Source: CAWFQB01 sp965277875 (GTDB lineage Bacteria > Armatimonadota > Chthonomonadetes > Chthonomonadales > Chthonomonadaceae). Taken from it: a DNA stretch of 64,000 nt. This document shows positions 1 through 7,813 of the stretch, piece after piece (positions within the stretch are counted from its first letter, which is position 1; each line of letters starts with the position of its first letter). The notes beneath the pieces are model-generated. The model was not told where the DNA came from. It did no database searches and saw only the letters and a list, made by a program, of their open reading frames with translations. A program made the translations under genes and the position numbers. The DNA is taken from NCBI GenBank assembly GCA_965277875.1, contig CBDIDV010000002.1, forward strand, positions 4,092,001 through 4,156,000. The letters are read 5' to 3'.

Positions 1-1451
1 GGGTACTCTTCTCCCGTCGTGTCATGGACGCGGTCGGGCGTGGGCCGGTTCTGCATCATCTCGATTTCGGTAATGACTGCCGTGTCTTTGGCGCTTTCCA
101 GCGCGGTCAAGCCTTCGGGGATCGTGTCCGAGTCCTGCTCGCCGCCGCCCGTGAGCGGCATTTCCGACAGGGCCTCGCCGCTGAGCTTACCCGTCCGCAC
201 AAAGAAATGCTTGTTGGTCTCGGAGAAGGGCTTGTTGTAGCCGCTTTCCGCTATGGGGCGATGCAGCAGATCGTTGAACTTCTCCTTGATCTCGGCCATC
301 TCGATACGGTCTTGCGGTCTGCGCGGGCCGGCTACGCTGGGCTGAATCGTGGCAAGGTCAAGCGAAAGCGTCTGGCTGTATGCGATCTCGCCCGCGCTTG
401 GCATTCCGAACATATTTTGCGCCTTGAAATACTGCCGGAACGCGTCCACCTGTTCGGGCGTGCGTCCGGTCGCGGTCAGATACCGGCACGTCTCTTCGTC
501 AACCGGGAAGAAACCCATCGTCGCGCCGTATTCCGGGGCCATGTTCGCAATCGTGGCCCGGTCGGTCAGGCCCAGGCTGGCCGCGCCCGCGCCGTGAAAT
601 TCGACGAACTTGCCGACCACTTTGGCCTTACGCAGCATCTCGGTAATCGTCAATACGAGGTCGGTGGCGGTCACGCCCGGAACCAGCGCGCCGGTCAGGT
701 TGACGCCGACGACATCGGGCGTCAGAAAGTAGACCGGCTGGCCGAGCATCCCCGCCTCGGCCTCGATGCCGCCCACGCCCCAGCCCACGATGCCCAGGCC
801 GTTTATCATCGTGGTATGCGAGTCGGTTCCGACAAGGGTATCGGGGTACGTCACGCCGTCCTTGTGCAGCACGCCTTTTGCAAGATATTCCAGATTCACC
901 TGATGGATGATGCCGATGCCGGGGGGGACGACGCTAAAGCCGTTAAACGCCTGCGTACCCCACTTTAGAAACTGGTAGCGGGCGCGGTTGCGCTTGAACT
1001 CGATCTCCATGTTCTTTTGCAGCGCGTCGGGCAGGGCCGAATAGTCCACCTGTACGCTATGGTCTACGATCAGGTCTACGGGTACGAGCGGTTCGATGAT
1101 GCCCGCGTCACGGCCCATGCGCGACACGGTCGAGCGCATAGCAGCAAGGTCTACAAGCAGGGGAACGCCCGTAAAGTCCTGCAAGACCACGCGGGCCACG
1201 ATGAACGGTATCTCCTCGGTGCGCTCGGAATTGGCCTGCCAATTCGCGAGTTCGCGCACGCTCTGCTCGGTCACGCGCTTGCCGTCCACGTTACGCAGTA
1301 CACTTTCTAATACGATGCGGATGCTGACGGGCAGTTTGCCGACTGGCCCCACCCCTGCGGTCTCGAGATGCGGCAGCGAGTAGAACTGCCCGGTCTTGCC
1401 GTTGTCGTAAGTGTAGGTTTGAAGGGTGTCAAAGAGGCTGTGCGGTGTCAT
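1..1451 (-). CDS. acnA: Aconitate hydratase A, N-terminal part (runs off the left edge)
   Basis: Reading the minus strand from 1451 gives an uninterrupted frame of about 483 residues that leaves the window at base 1, so only the first half of a protein of roughly 900 residues is present. It begins MTPHSLFDTLQTYTYDNGK and contains the AcnA landmarks SLPHLE, LPVSIRIVLESVLRN, the GTDSHTTMINGLGIVGWGVG block and GFFPVDEETCRYL. The family converts citrate to isocitrate in the TCA cycle with a 4Fe-4S cluster. The cluster-binding cysteines lie in the C-terminal half and are outside the window. The ATG at 1451-1449 follows a GAAGGAA Shine-Dalgarno about 8 bases upstream, which fixes the start. The gene is divergent from the antitoxin-like gene at 1729. 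Confidence 0.95.
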   Translation of the reverse strand, partial: MTPHSLFDTLQTYTYDNGKTGQFYSLPHLETAGVGPVGKLPVSIRIVLESVLRNVDGKRVTEQSVRELANWQANSERTEEIPFIVARVVLQDFTGVPLLVDLAAMRSTVSRMGRDAGIIEPLVPVDLIVDHSVQVDYSALPDALQKNMEIEFKRNRARYQFLKWGTQAFNGFSVVPPGIGIIHQVNLEYLAKGVLHKDGVTYPDTLVGTDSHTTMINGLGIVGWGVGGIEAEAGMLGQPVYFLTPDVVGVNLTGALVPGVTATDLVLTITEMLRKAKVVGKFVEFHGAGAASLGLTDRATIANMAPEYGATMGFFPVDEETCRYLTATGRTPEQVDAFRQYFKAQNMFGMPSAGEIAYSQTLSLDLATIQPSVAGPRRPQDRIEMAEIKEKFNDLLHRPIAESGYNKPFSETNKHFFVRTGKLSGEALSEMPLTGGGEQDSDTIPEGLTALESAKDTAVITEIEMMQNRPTPDRVHDTTGEEY

Positions 1452-1652
1452 GGATGCTGTTCCTTCTTTGGATGCTGCCGCTGGACTTTTCAGGGCTATC
1501 GGAGTTCGCCTGCGAACGCGCGACCGGCAGCGGTGGGGTATGGGTATTCTTGAAGACACCCTCATTTTACCGCTCGCTGTACATATAATGCAAATGACAA
1601 TTTTCTATGCCATTCATGCGTTTTGGTAATGTCGCCTCCGTCCATTTTCCTC

Positions 1653-1681
1653 TTGCGCGAACGCCGCCAAACTGATATAAT
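1653..1681 (+). promoter_or_regulatory. Sigma70-type promoter for the antitoxin-like gene
   Basis: TTGCGC at 1653-1658 and TATAAT at 1676-1681 are separated by 17 bases. Transcription would start near 1688, about 40 bases before the ATG at 1729. Confidence 0.55.
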
Positions 1682-1728
1682 GACGCATCTGCTTGAAGTA
1701 ATCGCGTTTACCGGATTAGAGAACCAAA

Positions 1729-2079
1729 ATGACCGCTATCGTCGCCAAAAACACGCCCATCGAATTGGAAGACAGTGCAAATATCAAAGACTTTGAGGAC
1801 ATACAGAACATCGAAGAGACACCCGGAGAACCGCGCCCCCTCAAAGACATCATCGCCGACGTGCAGGCCACGAATGAGCCGCGCCTGCAGACCATCGGCG
1901 GCGAGCCGCAAATGGTCTGCCTGAGCGTCGCCGCGTACCGCGCAATGGAGGCCAAGATTGACTATTGGGAAACAGTACAGGCGATTAAGGAAGCGCAGGC
2001 TGAATTCGACCGGGGCGAAGGGCGCGACGCGCGTGAGGCATTCGAGGAATTGAGGCAAAAACTTGGCGTATCACGTTGA
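1729..2079 (+). CDS. Phd/YefM-like antitoxin
   Basis: This 116-residue acidic protein has a central segment, PLKDIIADVQATNEP followed by GGEPQMVCLSVAAYRAMEA, that resembles the DNA-binding core of Phd/YefM antitoxins. In that family a short N-terminal domain binds the operator and the C-terminal tail neutralises a toxin. The C-terminal part (about residues 75-116, WETVQAIKEAQAEFDRGEG) is the usual helical toxin-binding region. The N-terminal 38 residues are an unusual acidic extension. It overlaps the start of a truncated ParE-like frame at 2063, the normal antitoxin-first order of such modules. The family call rests on motif resemblance only. Confidence 0.6.
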   Translation: MTAIVAKNTPIELEDSANIKDFEDIQNIEETPGEPRPLKDIIADVQATNEPRLQTIGGEPQMVCLSVAAYRAMEAKIDYWETVQAIKEAQAEFDRGEGRDAREAFEELRQKLGVSR

Positions 2080-2203
2080 GGTCGGCACCGCCGCGCTGCT
2101 GGACGCGCAAAATGCTTACAGGTGGATGGAAGAGCGTTCCGCAGAACGTGCCTCTGCGTGGTACAACGGTCTGATAACCTACAAGAATTTGTTCAGGAAC
2201 TGA
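2063..2203 (+). pseudogene. Truncated ParE/RelE-like toxin remnant
   Basis: A frame beginning at a TTG overlapping the antitoxin by 17 bases reads LAYHVEVGTAALLDAQNAYR followed by WMEERSAERASAWYNGL, then stops after 46 codons. This matches the first half of ParE toxins (strand, then helix ending in a RAxxWYNGL-type motif). Intact ParE proteins have about 90-100 residues, and the C-terminal sheet with the catalytic basic residues is absent. No continuation is evident in the other two frames up to the next gene at 2274. It is probably a dead toxin, leaving the antitoxin as an orphan. It could instead be a very short variant. Confidence 0.45.
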
Positions 2204-2273
2204 GTTGTTTCTTGTACGAGCATTTCAATGACAATTCTGGGCCGCACATCATCTGAGGCCTGAAGGTAACAAA

Positions 2274-2540
2274 ATGATACAAGCACAAGTTTATGAAGGG
2301 ACTCCTGATGAACTGGAGCGTTACCTCAAGCAGCAAGCGCCGGAAGAGCGATTTCGCCTGACGCGCGTTGCGCCGTCAAAAGAACAGCATATTGAAGGTG
2401 TGGATTATCCTGTTCTATCGGTTGAGGAACGGATCAAGGCAATGGACGCTCTTGCGGAGGAAAACCGCTTCTTGCCCATTTTGCCGCCTGAAGCATTTGA
2501 CCGCGAAAGCCTGTACGCGGAAGATGGGGAGCGGTCGTAA
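2274..2540 (+). CDS. Small acidic protein with an antitoxin-like N-terminus
   Basis: An 88-residue protein of unknown function. It starts MIQAQVYEGTPDELERYLKQ and continues EERFRLTRV, a pattern similar to small antitoxin-like proteins that begin with an EGTxEE/DEL...RVRL motif. The C-terminal half is acidic and proline-containing (LPILPPEAFDRESLY). A TGAAGG Shine-Dalgarno precedes the ATG. No toxin gene follows, because the next gene is a LysR regulator on the same strand. A shorter frame with a related N-terminus lies at 7631-7756. The role is unknown and the antitoxin idea is inference. Confidence 0.55.
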   Translation: MIQAQVYEGTPDELERYLKQQAPEERFRLTRVAPSKEQHIEGVDYPVLSVEERIKAMDALAEENRFLPILPPEAFDRESLYAEDGERS

Positions 2541-2611
2541 CGCATGGCTTACCTCCTCCATGCAGAACGATTGTTTTTTTCGGCTGCGTTTGCGGGGTGT
2601 GAGGGTGGGCG

Positions 2612-3502
2612 ATGGAATTGTACCAACTAGAAGCGTTCGAGGCGATTGTCGCGCACGGCAGCTTTACGCGGGCGGCGGAAAGTCTGCATCTCACGCAGCC
2701 CGCCGTGACGCGCCAGATCGCCGCTTTGGAGGTGGAACTGAAAACGCCCCTCTTCGACCGATTAGGCCGAACCGTGCAGATGACAAGCGCGGGACACGCG
2801 CTGCATGATTACGCGGCCCGCATCGTCCGCTTGGCGCAGGAAGCGCGGCAGGCCGTAGCCGATGTGGGAACGGGCGAGACCGGGCGCATCGAAGTGGGCG
2901 CAAGCAGTACGCTCGCCACGTATGTCCTGCCGACCCTGCTGCAAAAATTTCGGCAGACGCATCCCCGCGTCGAGATCGCCGTACAGACCGGGGCGAGCGC
3001 GCAGATTTTGGAGCGGGTGCGGGCGGGCGAAACCGATGTGGGCATGGTCACGGGCGACATTCACGACGCCCTGCTGAATACGACGTATCTGGCAAATTAT
3101 GAGACGTGCGTGGTCGTGCCGCCCGGTCACGCATTGGCCGGACGCGAGGCCGTGCGCGCCCGCGACCTGGCCGGCAATCCGCTCATATTGATGGAGACCG
3201 GCACGAACCTGCGTACCTATGTGGATCGGCTATTGAGCGCGGCGGGCGTGGCCGAACAGGTAGCATTGGAACTGGATAATGTCGAGGCCATCAAGCGCAT
3301 GATCGAGGCCGACCTGGGCATTTCCATGCTGCCGGTCGTGTCCGTGCGAACCGAAGTGGCGGCGGGCCGACTGGTCGCCCTGCGCCTTTTAGACGTGCCG
3401 CGCGCCAAGCGCCGCATCGCTCTCGTGCATCGCCGCGACAAGTACCTGCCTATGGCTCTCAAAGCGTTTATGGAACTGTTGAAAACAATAAGCAGCGAGT
3501 AG
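2612..3502 (+). CDS. LysR-family transcriptional regulator
   Basis: This 296-residue protein has the standard LysR layout. Residues 1-60 form the winged helix-turn-helix (MELYQLEAFEAIVAHGSFTR, then AAESLHLTQPAVTRQI). Residues about 90-290 form the periplasmic-binding-protein-like effector domain (GRIEVGASSTLATYVLP, PLILMETGTNLR, GISMLPVVSV). The domain resembles the CysB/CbbR-type group, but no effector can be named. LysR proteins usually regulate a divergent neighbour. Here the upstream genes point the same way and the downstream membrane operon is convergent, so the target is not evident. The ATG at 2612 follows a G-rich stretch (GGGTGTGAGGGTGGGCG). Confidence 0.93.
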   Translation: MELYQLEAFEAIVAHGSFTRAAESLHLTQPAVTRQIAALEVELKTPLFDRLGRTVQMTSAGHALHDYAARIVRLAQEARQAVADVGTGETGRIEVGASSTLATYVLPTLLQKFRQTHPRVEIAVQTGASAQILERVRAGETDVGMVTGDIHDALLNTTYLANYETCVVVPPGHALAGREAVRARDLAGNPLILMETGTNLRTYVDRLLSAAGVAEQVALELDNVEAIKRMIEADLGISMLPVVSVRTEVAAGRLVALRLLDVPRAKRRIALVHRRDKYLPMALKAFMELLKTISSE

Positions 3503-3577
3503 AAACATCCTTATGGACGTTCTGCTCACTGCCTATGCTTTTGCCCTGGTTTCTTGTTTGTCCCCGCTTTTTGTTCT

Positions 3578-3949
3578 TCACGCATCGGGCAGCAAACGTG
3601 GACTGCGCCCTACGGCTCTTGCCGGGGGCAGCCACAGCAGCGCGACGGAAGCGCAGGCCACCAGCATCACGCTGAACAGGGCTACGGAGTTCGGATTGTA
3701 CAGCAGGGCCGCACTTAGATGCCCCTGCCAGAGCGCGCGGAAAGCGTGTGACATGCCGCACAGCGGACAATGCTGCCGTCCGGCCAGACCGCCGTTCACC
3801 AGGCACGACTGCGTGGCCCCAAGCAGACGCCACACGGGTTCCCAGACGCTTGCCGCCGACACAAGGGCGAGACTCCAGCCCATGCCGGCAAATGTGCCGA
3901 GTACGGCGCGTGTCGTGAGTTGGCGCTGTTCCGCAGGCGCAAGGCTCAT
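3578..3949 (-). CDS. DUF2752 membrane protein
   Basis: This 123-residue integral membrane protein has two or three hydrophobic segments (about residues 16-36 and 85-108). It carries the family signature HCPLCGMSHAFRALWQGHL at about residues 60-78, followed by ALLYNPNSVALF. DUF2752 proteins are small inner-membrane proteins of unknown function that often travel with TM2 or DUF4190-type partners, as here. Its ATG at 3949 shares an ATGA overlap with the stop of the upstream gene, so the two are translationally coupled. A longer in-phase frame extends to 4501 but runs out of phase through the partner gene and is not used. Confidence 0.85.
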   Translation of the reverse strand: MSLAPAEQRQLTTRAVLGTFAGMGWSLALVSAASVWEPVWRLLGATQSCLVNGGLAGRQHCPLCGMSHAFRALWQGHLSAALLYNPNSVALFSVMLVACASVALLWLPPARAVGRSPRLLPDA

Positions 3950-4392
3950 GGCCGCCGCGCCCCCTGACTGTAAGCGGCGCTGCGCGCTGCCGTGTTTACG
4001 GCGTGCGCCGTGCCGGCAGTGATCCAGATAGCGCTGACGAATACCCACACGACCGCGAAAATGGACAGCCCGATTGTCCACCAGCCAATCGTGCTGCGCT
4101 TCATCGTCAGCGAAATGATGCCCAGAATGAGGCCGACAAGCGCAAAACCCCAGCCCGCCCATCCGCAGCACGCGCCGCCGATGAAACTCCAGGCCGCCGC
4201 GATGGCGGCGAAACACACGCCGACGACTGCGAGGACATGCGCCGACTTTTCGTTCGGGTTCTCTATCTGCGCCATCATCGGCTGTGCATACGGCGGCGGC
4301 GGCGGCGGCACAAACTGCTGGTACTGCGGCGCAGGCGGCTGCTGCGACATTCCGTTCAGGTCTTGATTGGGAGGCTGTGAATTGTTGTCCAT
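3946..4392 (-). CDS. Proline-rich N-tail membrane protein (DUF4190-like)
   Basis: A 148-residue protein with a disordered N-terminus rich in Gln and Pro (MDNNSQPPNQDLNGMSQQPP, then a run of six prolines). Three membrane segments follow from about residue 52 (HVLAVVGVCFAAIAAAWSF, GWAGWGFALVGLILGIISL, IGWWTIGLSIFAVVWVFVSA). This is the layout of DUF4190-type proteins. AGAGGAAACGCA precedes the ATG. It is the first gene of a two-gene operon with the DUF2752 gene, joined by an ATGA overlap. The role is unknown, and membrane association with a cytosolic Pro-rich tail is inferred. Confidence 0.75.
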   Translation of the reverse strand: MDNNSQPPNQDLNGMSQQPPAPQYQQFVPPPPPPYAQPMMAQIENPNEKSAHVLAVVGVCFAAIAAAWSFIGGACCGWAGWGFALVGLILGIISLTMKRSTIGWWTIGLSIFAVVWVFVSAIWITAGTAHAVNTAARSAAYSQGARRP

Positions 4393-4587
4393 TGCGTTTC
4401 CTCTTTCGTGACGACTTTATAAACGACGCTGTGTGAGTACGGCATGATGCCCGCGTTTCTACAATACCCGTTTTCCTATAATAATTGTATACACCCTCCA
4501 AGTGAAATTAGTTCGACCGAAAGCCGGACATAATTCATCTGCGCCGCTCAGAACGCGCCACTCCGCATAGATAAACCGCGTTTGCTT

Positions 4588-4614
4588 TTGACAGGCCCGC
4601 TTATGTTGTATAAT
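4588..4614 (+). promoter_or_regulatory. Promoter for def-fmt
   Basis: Consensus TTGACA (4588-4593) and TATAAT (4609-4614) hexamers are separated by 15 bases, shorter than the optimal 17. The predicted transcript begins about 60 bases before the def start at 4681. Confidence 0.6.
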
Positions 4615-4680
4615 GTAGCGAAAACTACTCTCAAACTACTGTGTAGAAATTATCAAAATCCTCTTTTAAGGAAATCATTC

Positions 4681-5262
4681 ATGCCGCCGAGTTCGGATTT
4701 TGACGATCAGTTCAGACCGCCCGTAGAATTGGAAGAGGCGTGGCATCGCCATCCGGCCATTGTGAAGCTGGGACAGAGCGGGGTTCTGCGCCAGGTGGCA
4801 AAGCCCGTGACGCGCTACACGCAGGAGCTGCAGCAGCTTATCGAGCGCATGACGGTCATCATGCGCGAGGCGCACGGTCTGGGATTGGCTGCTCCGCAGG
4901 TCGGCGCGTCCACGCGTGTTATCGTCTACGACGCGGGCGACGGCCTGCGCGTCCTGGTCAACCCCATCATCCTGAAAAAAACGGGCGAGCAGGACGATCC
5001 GCCCGAAGGCTGCCTGTCCATTCCCGGCCTGCAGGGCGTGGTGAAGCGGGCCAGTGAAATACGCGTCAAGGGATTCGATCAGCGAGGCCGGCCCGTAACG
5101 CGACGCGCCAGCGAATTGGAAGCCCGCGTGATTCAGCACGAGGTGGATCATTTGGACGGCGTCTTGTTTATTGACCGCGCCGACCCCGAAACGCTCGTCT
5201 GGGTACTCGGCTCCGAGGATGAGGACGACGAGGACGACGAGGACAAGGCGCTGCGTGAGTAA
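4681..5262 (+). CDS. def: Peptide deformylase
   Basis: This 193-residue enzyme removes the formyl group from the N-terminal methionine of new proteins. All three deformylase motifs are visible: GLGLAAPQVG at residues 66-75, EGCLSIPG at 109-116 with the metal ligand Cys111, and QHEVDHLDG with the HExDH metal site at His153-Glu154-His157. A very acidic tail (EDEDDEDDEDKALRE) ends the protein and is not part of the fold. The ATG at 4681 follows AAGGAA. An in-frame ATG at 4582 lies inside the promoter and is rejected. It is followed after 28 bases by fmt, the enzyme that adds the formyl group, the usual pairing. Confidence 0.97.
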   Translation: MPPSSDFDDQFRPPVELEEAWHRHPAIVKLGQSGVLRQVAKPVTRYTQELQQLIERMTVIMREAHGLGLAAPQVGASTRVIVYDAGDGLRVLVNPIILKKTGEQDDPPEGCLSIPGLQGVVKRASEIRVKGFDQRGRPVTRRASELEARVIQHEVDHLDGVLFIDRADPETLVWVLGSEDEDDEDDEDKALRE

Positions 5263-5290
5263 GCCGCTTCGCGGGCAGCCGGGAGAATGT

Positions 5291-6313
5291 ATGCGTATCG
5301 TTTTTTTCGGCACGGCGGAGTTTGCCGTTCCCTCGCTTCAGGCGCTCATTGCGGCGGGGCATGAGATACTCGCCGTGGTCACGCAGCCGGACAAGCCGCA
5401 GGGACGCGGGCAGCAGCTTGTCGCCTCGCCCGTCAAGCAGGCCGCACTTGCTCTCGGAATTGCCGTGATGCAGCCGCGCCGGGTACGCGCCGAGTCGTTC
5501 CTTGTCAAAATGCGCGCGCTGGCCCCGGACGCGCTGGCCCTCGCCGCCTTCGGGCAGGTGATCCCCCAGGTTTTGCTCGACCTGACGGTGTATGGCCCCA
5601 TCAACGTCCACGGCAGTCTGCTGCCCGCGTATAGGGGCGCGGCCCCCATACAGCGCGCTCTGATGGCAGGCGAAACCATGCTCGGCGTCACGACCATGTG
5701 GATGGACGCCACTCTTGACACGGGCGACATGCTGCTCGACGCGTCTCTGCCCGTCCTGGCCGACGACAACGCGGGAACAATCACGCCCCGCTTGGCCGCA
5801 TTGGGGGCCGACCTGCTGGTGCAAACGCTGGATGGACTAAGGGCCGGAACCCTGACGCGCCGCAAACAGGACGACGCGCAGGCCACGCTCGCGCCCGCCC
5901 TGACGCCCCTGGATGGTCTGATACGCTGGCACGAAAACGCGCAGGCCATTGCGGGTCGCGTTCGGGGCGTCACTCCGCGCCCCGGCGCGTACTCGCAAAT
6001 CAACGGCAAACGCGTAAAGGTCTGGGCCGCGCAGCCGATTGCCGCATCCCCCGCATCCCCTCTAAGGGAAAGCAATTCTTTCGGTTCGCAGACGCTCCCG
6101 GATACGCCGCCATCCCCTGCGCCCGCATACCCGTTCGGTACGATCCTCGCCATTCAAAAATCGCCGCCGGGTCTGCGCGTCGCGGCGGGCGAGGGCAGCG
6201 AGATCCTGCTGACCGAGACGCAGCCGGAAAACGGCAAGCGCATGAGCGCAGGCGATTGGGCGCGCGGGCAGCGGCTTGGCCCCGGAGACAGGTTCGACAC
6301 AGCCGATGCCTGA
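5291..6313 (+). CDS. fmt: Methionyl-tRNA formyltransferase
   Basis: This 340-residue enzyme transfers a formyl group from 10-formyl-tetrahydrofolate to initiator Met-tRNA. The N-terminal Rossmann-like domain starts MRIVFFGTAEFAVPSLQAL. The folate and catalytic region contains NVHGSLLPAYRGAAPIQRA, and the C-terminal OB-fold begins near LTPLDGLIRWHENAQAI. A low-complexity Pro/Ser insert (about residues 245-280, ASPASPLRESN and PPSPAPAYP) interrupts the C-terminal domain and is not typical. The ATG at 5291 was chosen because the protein then begins exactly at the conserved first strand. It overlaps the next gene by 8 bases. Confidence 0.97.
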   Translation: MRIVFFGTAEFAVPSLQALIAAGHEILAVVTQPDKPQGRGQQLVASPVKQAALALGIAVMQPRRVRAESFLVKMRALAPDALALAAFGQVIPQVLLDLTVYGPINVHGSLLPAYRGAAPIQRALMAGETMLGVTTMWMDATLDTGDMLLDASLPVLADDNAGTITPRLAALGADLLVQTLDGLRAGTLTRRKQDDAQATLAPALTPLDGLIRWHENAQAIAGRVRGVTPRPGAYSQINGKRVKVWAAQPIAASPASPLRESNSFGSQTLPDTPPSPAPAYPFGTILAIQKSPPGLRVAAGEGSEILLTETQPENGKRMSAGDWARGQRLGPGDRFDTADA

Positions 6314-7634
6314 CCTTGTGGATGTCGTAGTCGTGGGCGGCGGCATAGTGGGAACAGCGATCACAAACGCCCTGGCCCGCCGCAATCTGCGCGTCACCCT
6401 CCTTGAGTCGGGACGGCTGGGCATGGGCGCGACCGGCGGCGGCTTCGGCTGGGTCAACGCCACCTACAAAACCGAGGACGAAGCATACTTCCGATTAAAC
6501 GCGCAGGCCGTGACCTATTACGACCGCATGGCCGGCGAATGGGGTGAGGAACGATTAGGCATTCACGCGGGCGGCTCGCTGTTTTGGGCCGACCCGAACG
6601 ATAGGGAGAGCGTAGAACGCCTGCAATCGCGCGCCCGCCTGCTTCAAGCGTGGAACTACCCCGCCGCTCTGCTTTCCCCGGACGAGGTAGCTGTGCTGGA
6701 GCCGCATCTCGCTTTTGGGGCAGGCGCAGCGACAGCAGGGACAATGCGGGAACCGAACGGCGAACGCGCGGCATCCGCCCTGTTCGCGCCCGCAGACAAG
6801 TGGGTAGATACGGCCCGCCTGTGCCGGTTCTTTGTGGAGCAGGCCCGCGCGCACAAGGCCGACATTCGCCTGGACTGCGCCGCCATTGGCTTCACGCGCA
6901 GCGTGGGCAACGCGATCAGCACGGTCGAGACGCCGCAGGGACGCATTTCCGCGCCCCTGCTTGTCCTCGCGGCGGGCGCGGACACCCCCCGGCTTGCCGC
7001 CCTGGCCGCAGGCGACGCGCAGGCCGCGCGCCATGTGCCTGTGCGGCGCGTACCCGGTCTGCTGGTGCAGACGCCCCCCATGCCGCCCGACCAACAGTGC
7101 GGGCGCATTCTGTATCCGCCCGACCCACATGGCCTGCATCTGCGCCCGACCTCTGAAGGCGGCCTGCTTATCGGCGCGGACGACACCGACGTCTGGCTCA
7201 ATGATCCCGGCAGCCAAATGCTTTTCAACCCGGCCTCATCCAACTTACTTGCTTCCGGTCAGTATGGCTCTGATCCTGTTTATGCCGACAGTCTGCCGCT
7301 GACCCCGCCCCACGAACCCGCTTCCAGCGCCGACGTGGTGAACCGTTTGCCGCCCGCCTTGTGGCAGGATCTGCTCGCCCGCGCCGCGCACTGGCTGCCC
7401 GGCCTGTCCGCGCCCTTAGTCATGGCCCACGCCGCGCCGCGCATCTGCGTTCGCCCGGTTCCCGCTGATGGCCTGCCGATTGTGGGCGCACTGCCGGGTG
7501 TGCCGGGCGCGTATGTGGCCGTGACACACAGCGGCATTACGCTCGGCCCGCTGCTCGCCGACCTGCTCGCCGACGAAATGTTCACCCGCGTTCCGGCTTC
7601 CGTCTTGGCCTCCTACCGCCCCGACCGTTTCTAA
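6306..7634 (+). CDS. FAD-dependent oxidoreductase of the D-amino-acid oxidase (DAO) family
   Basis: This 442-residue flavoprotein has the dinucleotide-binding motif VVVVGGGIVGTAITNALARR near its N-terminus, followed by GMGATGGGFGWVNATYK. The C-terminal DAO signature region reads PVPADGLPIVGALPGVPGAY, then VTHSGITLGPLLADLLADE. DAO-family enzymes oxidise amines such as glycine, sarcosine, proline or D-amino acids. The substrate cannot be read from the sequence. ATG 6306 places the Rossmann motif at residue 7 and overlaps the fmt stop by 8 bases. An ATG at 6276 is possible but overlaps fmt more deeply. It is likely co-transcribed with def and fmt. Confidence 0.9.
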   Translation: MPDLVDVVVVGGGIVGTAITNALARRNLRVTLLESGRLGMGATGGGFGWVNATYKTEDEAYFRLNAQAVTYYDRMAGEWGEERLGIHAGGSLFWADPNDRESVERLQSRARLLQAWNYPAALLSPDEVAVLEPHLAFGAGAATAGTMREPNGERAASALFAPADKWVDTARLCRFFVEQARAHKADIRLDCAAIGFTRSVGNAISTVETPQGRISAPLLVLAAGADTPRLAALAAGDAQAARHVPVRRVPGLLVQTPPMPPDQQCGRILYPPDPHGLHLRPTSEGGLLIGADDTDVWLNDPGSQMLFNPASSNLLASGQYGSDPVYADSLPLTPPHEPASSADVVNRLPPALWQDLLARAAHWLPGLSAPLVMAHAAPRICVRPVPADGLPIVGALPGVPGAYVAVTHSGITLGPLLADLLADEMFTRVPASVLASYRPDRF

Positions 7635-7756
7635 ACCGTCCGCGTCCTACGGGACAATGTTCGTCCATAAATCGGCGGAAATAAGCGGTCAGGGTGTTGT
7701 GCAAGGTAGGGCGCGAGTTCCTGCGCCGTCCCTTCTTGAATTTCAAACTGTGCCAT
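7631..7756 (-). CDS. Short antitoxin-like frame, probably a truncated relative of the 2274-2540 gene
   Basis: A 41-codon minus-strand frame begins MAQFEIQEGTAQELAPYLAQ and continues HPDRLFPPIYG. Its first 25 residues match the pattern of the small protein at 2274 (MIQAQVYEGTPDELERYLKQ...ERFRL). The homology stops after about 30 residues and the frame ends in an Arg/Thr-rich tail, so it looks like the stump of a longer gene. GAGGAG lies 6 bases upstream of the ATG. It overlaps the stop codon of the convergent FAD oxidoreductase. Whether it is translated is uncertain. Confidence 0.4.
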   Translation of the reverse strand: MAQFEIQEGTAQELAPYLAQHPDRLFPPIYGRTLSRRTRTV

Positions 7757-7813
7757 GTTCATCTCCTCGTCTCTTGTGCCTCTTTACAGATGACTGCCCG
7801 CATAGCGGGCGGG

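Noticed and set aside
24..968. Long plus-strand open frame over the aconitase region
   Set aside because: The minus strand encodes a clear aconitase. The plus frame has no recognisable domain and arises from GC-rich codon bias.
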